A stretch of DNA of 64,000 bases from Closterium sp. Naga37s-1 (lineage: Eukaryota; Streptophyta; Zygnematophyceae; Desmidiales; Closteriaceae). The notes beneath the pieces are model-generated. The model saw only the letters and a program-made list of their open reading frames with translations. It was not told where the DNA came from and made no database searches. Of this stretch, positions 53,911 to 64,000 are shown piece after piece. The stretch spans positions 248,001 through 312,000 of the forward strand of contig CANJKZ010000460.1 of assembly GCA_947471745.1 (NCBI GenBank). The letters run 5' to 3'. Numbering within the stretch: position 1 is the stretch's first letter; each line of letters opens with the position of its first letter. The translations under genes and the position numbers were made by a program.

Positions 53911-55252
53911 TGGTATAGAGCTAGTTTCGAGATTTTTTAAAAAGGGCCCACCACTGAAATTTCTCCCCTGCCTACTTGCCGCGCGCTTCGCGCCTTCCCT
54001 TCGAGGCCCGTCACGGCCCCTGCGCCCGCCCTTAGAGCCTGCGCCCGCCCCGTAAGGCCCCTTAAGGCCTCGTTAGGCCCCTTAAGGCCCCTTTAGGCCC
54101 CGTTTAGGGCGCGGTTTAAGGCCCCGTAAGGCCTGTCAGGCCCCGTTAGAGGCCCCGTCAGGCTCCTTCAGGCCCAGTTAGAGGCCCCGTAAGGCCCCGT
54201 TAGAGGCCCCGTAAGGCCCGTCAGGCCCCGTTATAGGCCCCGTCAGGCCCCGTTATAGGCCCCGCACGGCCCCGTTTTCGGCCCCGTACGGCCCCGTTAT
54301 AGGCCCCGTCAGGCCCCGTTATAGGCCCCGTCAGGTCCCGTTATAGGCCCTGTTCGGCCCCGTCAGGCCCCATTTGGCCCCGTTTCAGGCCCCGTAAGGC
54401 CCGTCAGGCCCCGTTATAGGCCCCGTACGGCCCCGTACGGCCCCGTTATAGGCCCCGTCAGGCCCCGTTATAGGCCCCGCACGGCCCCGTTATAGGCCCC
54501 GTACGGCCCCGTTATAGGCCCCGTCAGGCCCCGTTATAGGCCCCGTACGGCCCCGTTATAGGCCCCGTCAGGCCCCGTTATAGGCCCCGTTCGGCCCAGT
54601 CAGGCCCCGTTAGAGGCCCCTTCAGGCCCAGCCGGCCCTGCTGCGGCCCTGTTGCAGCTCTTCCCCGACACTGCCTCGGCCCTGCTCCTGAACTGCCCCG
54701 GCCCTGCTTCTGCACTGCCCCGGCCCTGCTCCTGACCTGCCCCTGAACTGCCCCGGCCCTGGCCCGGCTCTGCCCAGGCCCTGCCCCGGCCCTGCCCCGG
54801 CTCTGCCCCGGCCCTGCCCCTGAACTACCCCGGCCCTGCTTCTGCACTGCCCCGGCCCTGCTCCTGAACTGCCCCGGCTCTGCCCCGGCCCTGCCCCAGC
54901 CCTGCCCCTGAACTGCCCCGGCCCTGGCCCGGCTCTGCCCTGGCCGTGCCCCGGCCCTGCTCCTGAACTGCCCCGGCCCTGCCCCGGCCCTGCTCCTGAA
55001 CTGCCCCGGCCCTGCCCCGGCCCTGCTCCTGAACTGCCCCGGCCCTGCCCCGGCCCTGCTCCTGAACTGCCCCGGCCCTGCCCCGGCCCTGCTCCTGAAC
55101 TGCCCCGGCCCTACCCCGGCCCTGCCCCAGCCTCTCCCCTGGTAAGAGCGCCGCGCTGCCGAGCCACACCGCCCTGCCGAGCTGCGCCGCCCTACCTAGC
55201 CTGCTTAGTCGAGTTCCACTGCTGCTACTGCTAGCCTGCTGCTTCTCCTGTC
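53911..55252 (+). repeat. GC-rich leader of Copia D with two minisatellites
   Basis: 54050-54625 is an array of AGGCCCCGTTATAGGCCCCG-type units; 54640-55130 an array of about 30-bp CCCTGCTCCTGAACTGCCCC units. No ATG frame of note precedes gag. Confidence 0.9.
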
Positions 55253-56980
55253 ATGGCTAGTCTCAATGTTCTTACCTTTGATGCTGTGGGTCGGGCTGTT
55301 GACTTTGAGGTCTGGCTAGATGATCTGCAGCTTTTCCTACAGTGCGATAGCAAGGATGGTCTCTCACTGTTCGATCCCACTTCTGGCGCCTCTACTGCCC
55401 CTACTGCTGATGCTGACAGTACTGTTCGCTCGCAGTGGCTCACGCGCGATGCTGCTGCTCGTCTTGCTGTGCGTAACCACCTGCCGTCTACTGAGCGCGC
55501 GCACTTTAGTCAGTACAAGAATGCTAGGGCTCTGTACGATGCTGTAGTTGCACGCTACTCCTCCCCTACCACTGCTGCCCTCAGCCGCCTCATGCTGCCG
55601 TACCTTTTTCCTGACCTTGCCGCCTTTTCCACAGTTGCTGACCTAGTTGCTCACCTCCGCACTAGTGACGCTCGCTACCGCGCTGCCCTTCCTACTGAGT
55701 TTCTTCCCACGAACTCCCCCCCCATGTACATCACCCTTTACTACCTAGTCACCCGCCTCCCTGACTCTCTCTCCTCAGTCAGGGATCACTTTCTCTCCCT
55801 TTGCCCTACCGCGCTGACTGTCGACCTGCTAGAGGAGCGCCTTGCTGCAGCTGAGAAGAGTATCTTAGCTGTTGGGGCTTCTCGCGGCGACCGTCGCACC
55901 CCCTTCTTTGAGGGGTGTTCCCCTGTCCCCCTTCATTCCTCTGTTGCCTCTGCTGCTGCTGTCGACCTCGTTGGCACTGAGGAGGTCGGCGCTGCGTCTG
56001 CCCCTAGTGGGCGACGCCGCACTGGCAAGGGCAAGGGAAGCAAGGGTGGTGGAGGGGGAGGTGGAGGAAGCGATGGAGGTGGTGGTGGGGGTGGTCACGG
56101 GGGTGGGGGCGTCGGTGGCGGCAGTGGAGGCCGTGGAGGCGGTGGAGGAGGCGGTGGAGGCGGCGGCAGCGGTGGTGGAGGTAGCGGAGGAGGTGGTGCT
56201 GGTCGCGGTGCAGCCACGCAGCGTGGAGGCCTTGGTGGCGGCCAGCGTCAGCAGCAGCTGCGCACCCGTGAGACCCCGTCTGTTCAGCAGCTTCGTGAGT
56301 GGTACGCTGGGCGTGGGAGGTCTGGGGGTGCAGGTCCCTGCGCGTACGTTCTTCGCACAGGCACTCGTAGTGGGGAGGTGTGTGGTCTCCCACACACCAC
56401 GCAGCGCTGCTTCGGCCGCCTGACTGATGCTTGGCGTACCCAGTTTCCTGACGCTGTTGATCTTCCTCGTTGGCATGATCTGCTTCTGCAGAATGTGCCT
56501 ATCTTTGATCTAGACTTTGATGCTATCCTTGCTGCCATGTATGCTCATGCTGATATTATTGAGGGTGACTGTTACCTGCGTGTCCCGCCCGATCCGGGCA
56601 CTGTGGCTGCTGCTCTAGGTGCTGGTGCGTCTGCTGCTCCAGGTGCTTGTGCGCCTGCTGCTCTAGGTGCTAGTGCGTCTGCTGCTCCAGGTGCTGGTAC
56701 GTCTCCTCCCTCTGGTACTCCACCTACTGCGTCCTTTCACACTTTCACACTTGACTCTGGTGCTTCGCGCTCTTTCTTTAGAGACAGCACCACGCTCACG
56801 CCGCTCCGTCGGCCTGTTGCGGTCTCCCTTGCTGACCCCTCCGGGGGCCCAGTACTTGCACACTCCTCCACTGTCCTACCGTGTCCTGCGGCCCCGTCGG
56901 GCTTGCTGTCGGGACTCCACCTCCCCTTGTTCTCTACGAACTTGGTGAGTGGAGCTGACCTCAAGGACGCGCGGGTTTAG
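55253..56980 (+). CDS. Copia D gag-protease (575 codons, truncated)
   Basis: N-terminal capsid-like region (residues 1-205, with FEVWLDDLQLFLQ and LLEERLAAAEKS), a Gly/Arg-rich segment of about 90 residues (255-345), a Cys/His cluster C-x13-C-x3-H-x4-C near 375-400 in place of the usual CCHC knuckle, Ala-rich repeats, then the aspartic protease motif DSGAS at about 500. The frame ends at a stop created by an internal deletion that removed the pre-integrase zinc region. Confidence 0.88.
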   Translation: MASLNVLTFDAVGRAVDFEVWLDDLQLFLQCDSKDGLSLFDPTSGASTAPTADADSTVRSQWLTRDAAARLAVRNHLPSTERAHFSQYKNARALYDAVVARYSSPTTAALSRLMLPYLFPDLAAFSTVADLVAHLRTSDARYRAALPTEFLPTNSPPMYITLYYLVTRLPDSLSSVRDHFLSLCPTALTVDLLEERLAAAEKSILAVGASRGDRRTPFFEGCSPVPLHSSVASAAAVDLVGTEEVGAASAPSGRRRTGKGKGSKGGGGGGGGSDGGGGGGGHGGGGVGGGSGGRGGGGGGGGGGGSGGGGSGGGGAGRGAATQRGGLGGGQRQQQLRTRETPSVQQLREWYAGRGRSGGAGPCAYVLRTGTRSGEVCGLPHTTQRCFGRLTDAWRTQFPDAVDLPRWHDLLLQNVPIFDLDFDAILAAMYAHADIIEGDCYLRVPPDPGTVAAALGAGASAAPGACAPAALGASASAAPGAGTSPPSGTPPTASFHTFTLDSGASRSFFRDSTTLTPLRRPVAVSLADPSGGPVLAHSSTVLPCPAAPSGLLSGLHLPLFSTNLVSGADLKDARV

Positions 56981-56994
56981 GGTTTAGCTCCTCC

Positions 56995-59900
56995 TGGTCG
57001 TTGACGACTACTCGCGTTACACCACAGTCTTCCCCTTGCGCAGCAAGGGTGAGGTTCCTGAGGTGTTGATCGACTGGATCCGCGGTGCTCGTCGCCAGCT
57101 CAGTGAGAGTTTCGGCTCAGACCTTCCTGTTCTGCGTCTGCACTCGGACAGAGGAGGGGAGTTTTCCTCCGACCTCCTGCGAGCCTTCTGTCGTTCGGAG
57201 GGCATCCGCCAGACGTTCACGCTTCCGGCCTCCCCGCAGCAAAATGGGATTGCTGAGCGCCGCATTGGCATGGTCATGGACGTCGCTCGTACGTCCATGA
57301 TCCATGCGGCTGCTCCCCATTTTCTGTGGCCGTTCGCAGTTCAGTACGCTGCGCATCAGATCAACCTTCAGCCTCGTGTCTCCTTGCCGGAGACCACACC
57401 TACTCTGCGGTGGACGGGGAAGGTTGGCGATGCGTCCGCGTTCCGTGTCTGGGGATCTCGAGCTTTTGTCCGCGATACTACAGCGGACAAGCTGTCCTCC
57501 CGTGCCGTTCCCTGTGTCTTCCTTGGCTTCCCTCCTGACGCACCCAGGTGGCAGTTCTACCACCCCACCTCGCGTCGTGTTCTGTCCTCTCAGGATGTCA
57601 CGTTCGACGAGTCGGTGTCGTACTACCGTCTCTTTCCCCACCGCACTGCCTCTCCCCCCCCCCCCGCCGCTCTTCCTCGCCCCAGGTCCTCCCCTGGTAT
57701 ACCCCCTCCCCCCCCAGGGTCCTTCCCCCTCAGGTGTGTCCCAGGTAGACCCTGCCGAGCCGGTCGAGGTAGCTGTCGACTCAGGTGCTGCTAGGGGTGC
57801 TGAGACTGGGGGTGCTGAGTCTGGGGGTGCTGAGACTGGGCGTGCTGAGCCTGTGGGTGTGGCGCCTGAGGGTACTGTGTCTGGAGGTGCTGAGCCTGCG
57901 CGTGCTGCGTCTGGAGGTGCTCTAGGTGTCCCGTCGCGGCGGGAGCCCCTCTCTCCACAGCGGCTTCGTGAGTGGTACTCTCGGCGCTGTCCGGTTGCTG
58001 CTGGTGCTGGTGCTTCTGGTGCTGGGGCTGCTGGAGGTGCTGGAGGTGCTACTGGAGCTACTGGAGGTGCTGGCGCTACTGGAGGTGCTGCTGGTCCTGG
58101 AGCTGCTGGAGGTGCTGCTGGTGCTGGAGCTGCTGGAGCTGCTGGAGGTGCTGCTGGAGCTACTGGAGGTGCTGGTGCTGCTGGAGGTGCTGCTGGAGCT
58201 ACTGGTGGTGCTGGTGCTGGTGCTGCTGGAGGTGCTGCTGGGACTGGAGACCCTGGGGCTGAGGGTACCGCTTCTGTCTCTGCTGTTTCTGGAGGCGCTG
58301 CGCGGCCGCGGCCGTACTTCGTTCCGCTCCTTCAGCAGGTTCTTGGCTCCCCGCCTTCTCCGGGTGCTCCTCCTCCTCCCTTCCTGAGTCCACCGCCGGT
58401 CCAGTCCCAGTCGCAGTTGCAGCCGGCCTCTCCGCTGCCTGGTCCTTCTCCTTACTCTGGTCCGACTAGAGGTCTTACGGAGCGTCGTGAGCCTGAGTCT
58501 CGTCCTGTGTCACCTGAGTCTCGTCCTGCGTCGCCTGTCCGTAGTGTTCGCGCTGGTCGTGTTTCGCGTCCGCGTCTTCCTCCTGTCCCAGGCACTCACT
58601 CTATGACACTGCGTCCTTCTACTGCTCCACAGCGTGTCCCTCTGCCCTCTCCTCCTGCGTCCTCTCTTCCTGACGGTCCGGACCCGGAGTCTGACTCCCT
58701 TCGTGCTGCTAGTCCTACTGTCACGCGCTTTCTGGCCACTGCGGTCACTGACCCTCTGTTTGAGTCCTCTGCTGCGTCTGCTCTCGTTGCTGAGCTTGTT
58801 GACTTTGCTGCAGCCTGTCGCCTAGACTACGCCGCTAGTCTTGTTGCTGAGTCTGTGTCTGCGTCTGTCTGTCCTCCGTCCGTCGGGGGTGAGTGTGCTC
58901 TTGGCACGGACGTCCTTGAGGACAGACAGGAGGACCTTGAGTGCTTTGCTGCTGCTTCACCTCATCTCGTGTCCATGCTGCTTGCCCCTGAGGGAGACCC
59001 GGATGCACTAGACATCCCGACCCCGCGCTCTTACGCAGAGGCGATAGAGGGTCCCTACTCCTCTCAGTGGCAGGCAGCCATGGACGCAGAGATGGCTTCC
59101 TGGAAGTCCACAGGCACCTACGTAGACGAGGTTCCCCCACCTGGGGCGAACATCGTCAGTGGCATGTGGATCTTCAGGGTGAAGCGGCCGCGGGGTTCTC
59201 CGCCTGCCTTCAAGGCGCGTTACGTTGCACGTGGCTTCAGTCAGCGACAGGGAGTTGACTTCTTTCAGACCTCCTCCCCTACCCCGAAGATGACCACTCT
59301 TCGGGTACTGCTGCACGTTGCTGCTCAGCGTGACTACGAGCTCCACTCGCTTGACTTCAGCACAGCCTTCCTACAGGGCAGCCTGCACGAGGAGATCTGA
59401 CTGCGCCGCCCACCTGGCTTCACTGGGTCGTTTCCTGCTGGTACCCAGTGGAGCCTCCGGCGGCCAGTCTACGGTCTCCGCCAGGCGCCCCATGAGTGGC
59501 ACGACACGCTCAGGACGACTCTTGCTGCTCTTGGTTTTGCTCCTTCCACTGCTGACCCTTCTCTGTTTCTACGCACTGACGCTACTCTGCCGCCGTTCTA
59601 CGTTCTTGTGTACGTAGACGACCTTGTCTTTGCTACTGCTGACACGGAGGCACTCGCCCACGTGAAGTCCGAGCTGCAGAAGAGACACACGTGCACAGAC
59701 CTGGGTGAGCTCACAAGCTATCTTGGCTTGCGGATCACCCGGGACAGAGCACAGCGCACCATTACCTTGACTCAGTCACACATGGTGCAGCAGGTCCTTC
59801 AGCGCTTCGGCTTCACCTACTCCTCGCCACAGTCCACTCCTCTGCCTACCGGTCACTCGCTCTCAGCTCCACCTTCGGACGAGTCCGTAGAGCCGAGTGG

Positions 59901-60591
59901 CCCGTATCCAGAGCTTGTGGGCTGCCTCATGTACCTGATGACTTGCACACGACCTGACCTCGCATACCCTCTCAGCCTTCTGGCTCGCTACGTGGCTCCC
60001 GGCAGGCACCGAAAGGTGCACTGGGATGCGAAGAGGGTGTTGCGATACTTGTGCAGTACATCGGGCATGGGGCTCGTGCTTGGAGGACGGGCTCGAGTTG
60101 TCCTCACTGGTCACGCTGACGCCTCCTGGGTTGACGACTTGGCTACGCAGCGGTCGTCACAGGGTTACACCTTCAGCCTTGGCTCCGGTTCTGTCTCCTG
60201 GCGGTCTACCCGCTCTTCTTCTGTTCTCAGCTCCAGTTGTGAGGCTGAGATCTACGCTGGGGCCATGGCTGCACAGGAGCTTCGCTGGCTCACCTACCTG
60301 CTGACCGACTTGGGAGAGGCGCCTCGTTCTCCTCCAGTTCTGTACGTCGAAAACAAGGCCATGCTGGCCTTGTGTCAGGAGCACAGACTGGAGCACAGAA
60401 CGAAGCACATTGCTCTGCGCTACTTCCTTGCTCAAGAGTTGCAGCAGCGTGGCCAGCTTCGTCTTGCTTACGTGGCCTCTCAGGCCAACACGGCTGATGT
60501 CTTCACCAAGGCACTTCAGCCTTGTGATCATCAGCGTTTCTGTATTGTGTTAGGCCTTGTACCTACTGTGCCTCACTTGTTGACTTCTTGA
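56995..60591 (+). pseudogene. Copia D integrase, reverse transcriptase and RNase H
   Basis: Integrase core 57000-57640 (VDDYSRY, HSDRGGEF, QNGIAERR). The frame changes at a C homopolymer around 57655. From there to 60591 a single frame runs through a Gly/Ala/Thr linker, RT (WIFRVKR, LDFSTAFLQG, YVDDLVFA) and RNase H (GHADASW, ANTADVFTKAL), broken only by TGA at 59398-59400 where element A has a Trp codon. Pol was probably one polyprotein with gag. Confidence 0.9.
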
Positions 60592-60820
60592 CTCTGCTTG
60601 TACTGTACTCTATATACTTATACCTGCATGCTTACACTTGCTAGGTTGTGTTCAGTGTACTGTTTACTTTCCTTTATATAACTCTGCATGTGAACTGACC
60701 TTATGGCCCTTTGCTTGTGCTCAGACAGTGTGGTGACTTTGTGATCCACCCTGAGCTTGCTTTGCTTTTCTTGACTGGTCTTGTGACCTCTTGTTCTCCC
60801 CCACTTTGCCTATGGGGGTG

Positions 60821-60953
60821 TGTCAAACTTATATCTGCTATGGTCTATTTAGGCTGTAGTGGGGTAGCTCTTAGTGGGTACAACACTTATGTGTTTCCTA
60901 TATGTACCCATCTCATTTCTAGTTCATTCATTCTTTCGTCTATCATTCTCACA
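60821..60953 (+). repeat. 3' LTR of Copia D
   Basis: 133 bp, one substitution relative to the 5' LTR (AATACT versus AACACT). Confidence 0.93.
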
Positions 60954-62932
60954 CTTCGTCCTTCCTCTGTTCCTCTGTGAGTTCCCCTGCCGTCTCCTCC
61001 TGCGTCCTCTCTTCCTGACGTTCCTGACCCTGAGTCTGACTTAGCTCGTGCTGCCAGTCCTAGTGTCCCTCGTCTTCTAGCCACTGTTGTCACTGACCCT
61101 TCATTTGAGTCTGCTGCTGCGTCTGCCCTAGTTGCCGAGCTTGTTGACTTTGCTGCCGCCTATCGTCTCCACTACGCCACTAGTCTTGTTGCTGAGTCTG
61201 AGTCTGACTGTCCTCCGTCCGTCAGGGGTGAGTGTGCTCTTGGCACGGACGTCATTGAGGACAGGTAGGAGGACTTTGAGTGTCTTGCAGCTGCTGTACC
61301 TCATCTCGTGGCCATGCTGATTGCACCTGAGGGAGACCCGGATGCACCAGACATCCCGACCCATCGCTCTTACGCAGAGGCGATTACGGGTCCTTACTCC
61401 TCTCAGTGGCAGACAGCCATGGACGCAGAGATGGCATCCCGGAAGTCCACAGGCACCTACGTCGATGCAGTTCCCCCTTCTGGGGCAAACATAGTCGATG
61501 GCATGTGGATTTTCAGGGTGAAGCGGCCGTCGGGTTCTCCGCCTGTCTTCAAGGCTCGTTACGTTGCACGAGGCTTCAGACAGCGACAGGGAGTTGACTT
61601 CTTCCAGAACTTCTCCCCTACCCCAAAGATGACCACTCTTCGGGTTCTGCTGCACGTCGCCGCTCAGCGTGACTACGAGCTGCACTCTCTTGACTTCAGC
61701 ACAACTTTCTTACAGGGCAGCCTGCACGAGGAGATCTGGCTGTGCCGCCCACCTGGATTCACTTGGTCGTTTGCTGCTGGTACCCAGTGGAGCCTCTGGC
61801 GGCCAGTCTACGGTCTCTGCCAGGCGCCTCGCGAGTGGCACGACACACTGCGGACGACGCTTGCGGCCCTTGGGTTTGCTCCTTCTATTGCGGACCCGTC
61901 GCTGTTTCTGCGCACCGACACTTCGCTGCCGCTGTTCTACGTCCTCGCGTACGTCGACGACCTGGTCTTTGCCACTGCTGACACTGAGGCACTTGCCCCT
62001 TTGAAGTCGGAGCTGCAGAAGAGACACACCTGCACTGACCTGGGTGAGCTGCGCAGCTATCTTGGCTTGCAGATCACTCTTGACAGAGCACGGTGCACCA
62101 TCACCCTGACTCAGTCACACATGGTGCACCAGGTCCTTCAGCGCTTTGACTTCCGGTACTCCTCGCCACAGTCCACTCCTCTGCCTACCGGTCACTCGCC
62201 CTCAGCTCCACCTTTGGACGAGTCTGTAGAGCCGAGTGAGCCCATATCCAGAGCTTGTGGGCTGATGACCTGATGACCTGCACTCGACCTGACCTTGCCT
62301 GCCCTCTTAGCATCCTGGCACGCTATGTTGCGCCTGGGAGACACCGACCAGAGCACTGTGAGGCCGCTAAGAGGGTATTACGCTACTTGTGCAGTACATC
62401 AGGCATGGGGCTCGTGCTTGGAGGATGGGGTCCAGTTGTCCTCACTGGTCACGCAGAACCTTCTTGGGTGTACGACTTGGCTACGCCACAGTCGTCACAG
62501 GGTTACAATTTCAGCCTTGGCTCTGGCTCTGCTTCTTGGCGGTCTACCCGCTCGTAATGTGTTCTCAGTTCCAGTTGTGAGGCTGAGATCTACGCAGGGG
62601 CCATGGCTGCACAGGAGTTACGCTGGCTCACCTACCTGCTGACCGACTTGGGAGAGCGGCCTCGTTCTTCTCCAGTTCCGTACGTAGACAACAAGGCCAC
62701 GATTGCCTTGTGTCAGGAGCACAGACTGGAGCACCAAACGAAGCACATCGCTCGGCATTACTTCCTTGCTCGAGAGCTGCAGCAGCATGGTCAGCTTCGT
62801 CTTGCTTATGTGGCCACTTGTGCCAACACTGCTGATATATTCACCAAGGCACTTCAGTTTGGTGATCATCACCGTTTCTGTACTGTTTTAGGCCTTGTGC
62901 CTACTTTGCCTCACTTGCTCACTGCGTGACTT
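60954..62932 (+). pseudogene. Copia A reverse transcriptase and RNase H
   Basis: RT frame 61308-62273 contains WIFRVKR, KARYVARGF, LDFSTTFLQG and YVDDLVFA. A short deletion near 62265 shifts the frame; RNase H continues at 62255-62557 and 62603-62929 with VDNKATIALCQ and ANTADIFTKAL. Stops at about 61266 and 62556 and the frameshift make it non-functional. Its EEIWLCRPPGF keeps the Trp that is a stop in element D. Confidence 0.9.
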
Positions 62933-63159
62933 TGCTTGTACTGTGATCTACATAAAAAAACATGCATGCTTACACTTGCTAGGGTATGATCATGATACTG
63001 TTTGTTCTCTTTTATATAACTCTGCATGTGAATTGGTCTTGTGGCCATTTGCTTGTGCTCAGAATGTGTGGTGACTTCGTGAACCACTCTGAGCTTGCTT
63101 TGCTTTTCTTCACTGGTCTTGTGACCACTTGTTCTCCCCCACTTTGCCTATGGGGGTGT

Positions 63160-63290
63160 GTCAGAACATTATAGCTTATACATTTGTGTAGGCTGTAGTG
63201 GGGTAGCCCATAAGGGGTACAACCCAATTAGGGTTAGTACTTGTACCCAACTCATTCATAGTTCATTCATTCTCGTTCAGTATTCTGACA
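63160..63290 (+). repeat. 3' LTR of Copia A
   Basis: 131 bp, differing from the 5' LTR at roughly a dozen positions, so A is the oldest of the dated insertions. Preceded by the polypurine-like TATGGGGGTG. Confidence 0.92.
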
Positions 63291-63295
63291 TAGGG

Positions 63296-64000
63296 GGGAT
63301 GGTGTGAGTGAGCATTTGTGTGAGCACGTGTCCGAGTGTGTACTGGTTCCACCGAGCCAGTAATTTATTAATCCTTCTGTTTTTATTTTTACTGGCTAGG
63401 TGGGACCAGCCCATTTGTACCAGTCTGCCACTTCCCTTTCCCCTCGCTCTTCCTGCTGCAAGTGAATACCGTAAGAGTTTTTTTTTTGTTTTTTTTTTTA
63501 ATAAAACTAATGCTGAAATGTGGTTACCATTTGTTCAGAACTGTTATGAATGAACTTGCATAGTGCGCAGAATAACGAATAACGAGAATGATGGATTACT
63601 GAGTCACGATACAATGAGAATGGCATGACTAAACAGGGGAAATCCTAGCTAGGCAGGGAGGTCGGGAATGGATGGCTCGGTGATGTTGCGATTGGGGCGG
63701 AGGCCGACCCGGGAGTGGTTCGGTGCGTCGAAATAGGCCGAACAGGTTCGTCTCGTGACCCTTGGAAATGCCTCGCTAAAGAGTGCCCCAGTAAGAATTT
63801 GGTGAATCCTTCCTTACACTCTCCCACCTCCTAAATAAGGCAGCCCTATACTGAAACAGGCCCCACACTAGCGAGGATGCTGTAGATATCCTCTTCAGCT
63901 GAATCCGCCGGCTGGAAATGTCTTCAACAATTTTGAATAAAGGTTGGAATGTCGGCCGTTGATGAAGTCAGATTACGATATGACGGTTGCGGATGAACTG
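63296..64000. other. Right flank, no gene recognised
   Basis: 700 bp beyond the Copia A insertion. Contains a T-rich tract (63480-63500). No open frame with family motifs and no echo or palindrome. Confidence 0.5.

Larger units (their letters stand above)
53778..60953 (+). mobile_element. Copia element D, 7.2 kb, near-complete but defective
   Basis: LTRs 53778-53910 and 60821-60953 (133 bp, one difference seen), target duplication CTTCG (53773-53777, 60954-60958). Primer-binding region TGGTATAGAGC follows the 5' LTR. Long GC-rich leader, gag-protease 55253-56980, integrase, RT and RNase H to 60591. Defects: a deletion at about 56975, a frame change at a C run near 57655, and a TGA at 59398. 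Confidence 0.94.
46884..63290 (+). mobile_element. Copia element A (outer), 16.4 kb with nested insertions
   Basis: Two 131-bp LTRs (46884-47014 and 63160-63290), each starting TGTCA and ending TGACA, flanked by the perfect 5-bp target duplication TAGGG (46879-46883, 63291-63295). Own internal parts: leader 47015-about 47062, protease to integrase 51055-53777, reverse transcriptase and RNase H 60954-63159. Gag is missing. Elements B (with C inside) and D are inserted in it. Confidence 0.92.

Noticed and set aside
59398..59400. TGA in the Copia D RT frame as a selenocysteine codon
   Set aside because: Element A has Trp (TGG) at the same place and there is no reason for Sec there; a simple nonsense mutation.

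Overview
The window is nuclear DNA of a green eukaryote, most likely a streptophyte alga. Spliced genes with GT-AG introns, an ACT-domain Raf-like kinase of the plant STY type, a secreted fasciclin protein and Copia and hAT transposons point to the green lineage. An intact SepSecS gene (selenocysteine synthesis) argues against a land plant, because land plants are generally held to have lost this pathway. A zygnematophyte such as Closterium or Penium is my guess; it is inference only.

Layout. Four genes lie head to tail on the minus strand: PP4R3/SMEK (PP4 regulatory subunit, 3' end beyond position 1), a STY46-like ACT-domain kinase (10454-17865, 867 aa), a two-domain FAS1 protein (18930-22477, 345 aa) and ORC4 (23150-28670, 541 aa). 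A 445-bp divergent spacer separates ORC4 from plus-strand SepSecS (29116-36281, 692 aa). Next comes an unrecognised 1100-aa plus-strand reading frame (38445-41747). From 42237 to 63295 the DNA is transposons: a 4.6-kb hAT element with a perfect 8-bp target duplication, then a 16.4-kb Copia element (A) holding a minus-strand LTR element (B), which holds a short non-autonomous LTR element (C), plus a second Copia element (D). All exon models were built by hand; coding lengths of the four complete spliced genes are exact multiples of three and each splice phase agrees with the next exon.

The most unusual structure is in the introns. Nearly every gene carries truncated tandem copies ('echoes') of its own exon ends together with the adjoining splice site: acceptor plus exon start repeated upstream, or exon end plus donor repeated downstream, up to five times per exon. 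Many junctions between such copies carry a short palindrome, TTTTGAG-NNNN-CTCAAAA, whose four central bases change (GCGC, TCGA, ACGT, AATT) but usually remain self-complementary. I know of no described element of this kind. It is the best candidate here for something new.

The genes are unrelated housekeeping or signalling functions (phosphatase control, MAPKKK-like signalling, extracellular matrix, replication initiation, selenocysteine synthesis). They share no pathway; their common trait is the intron structure.
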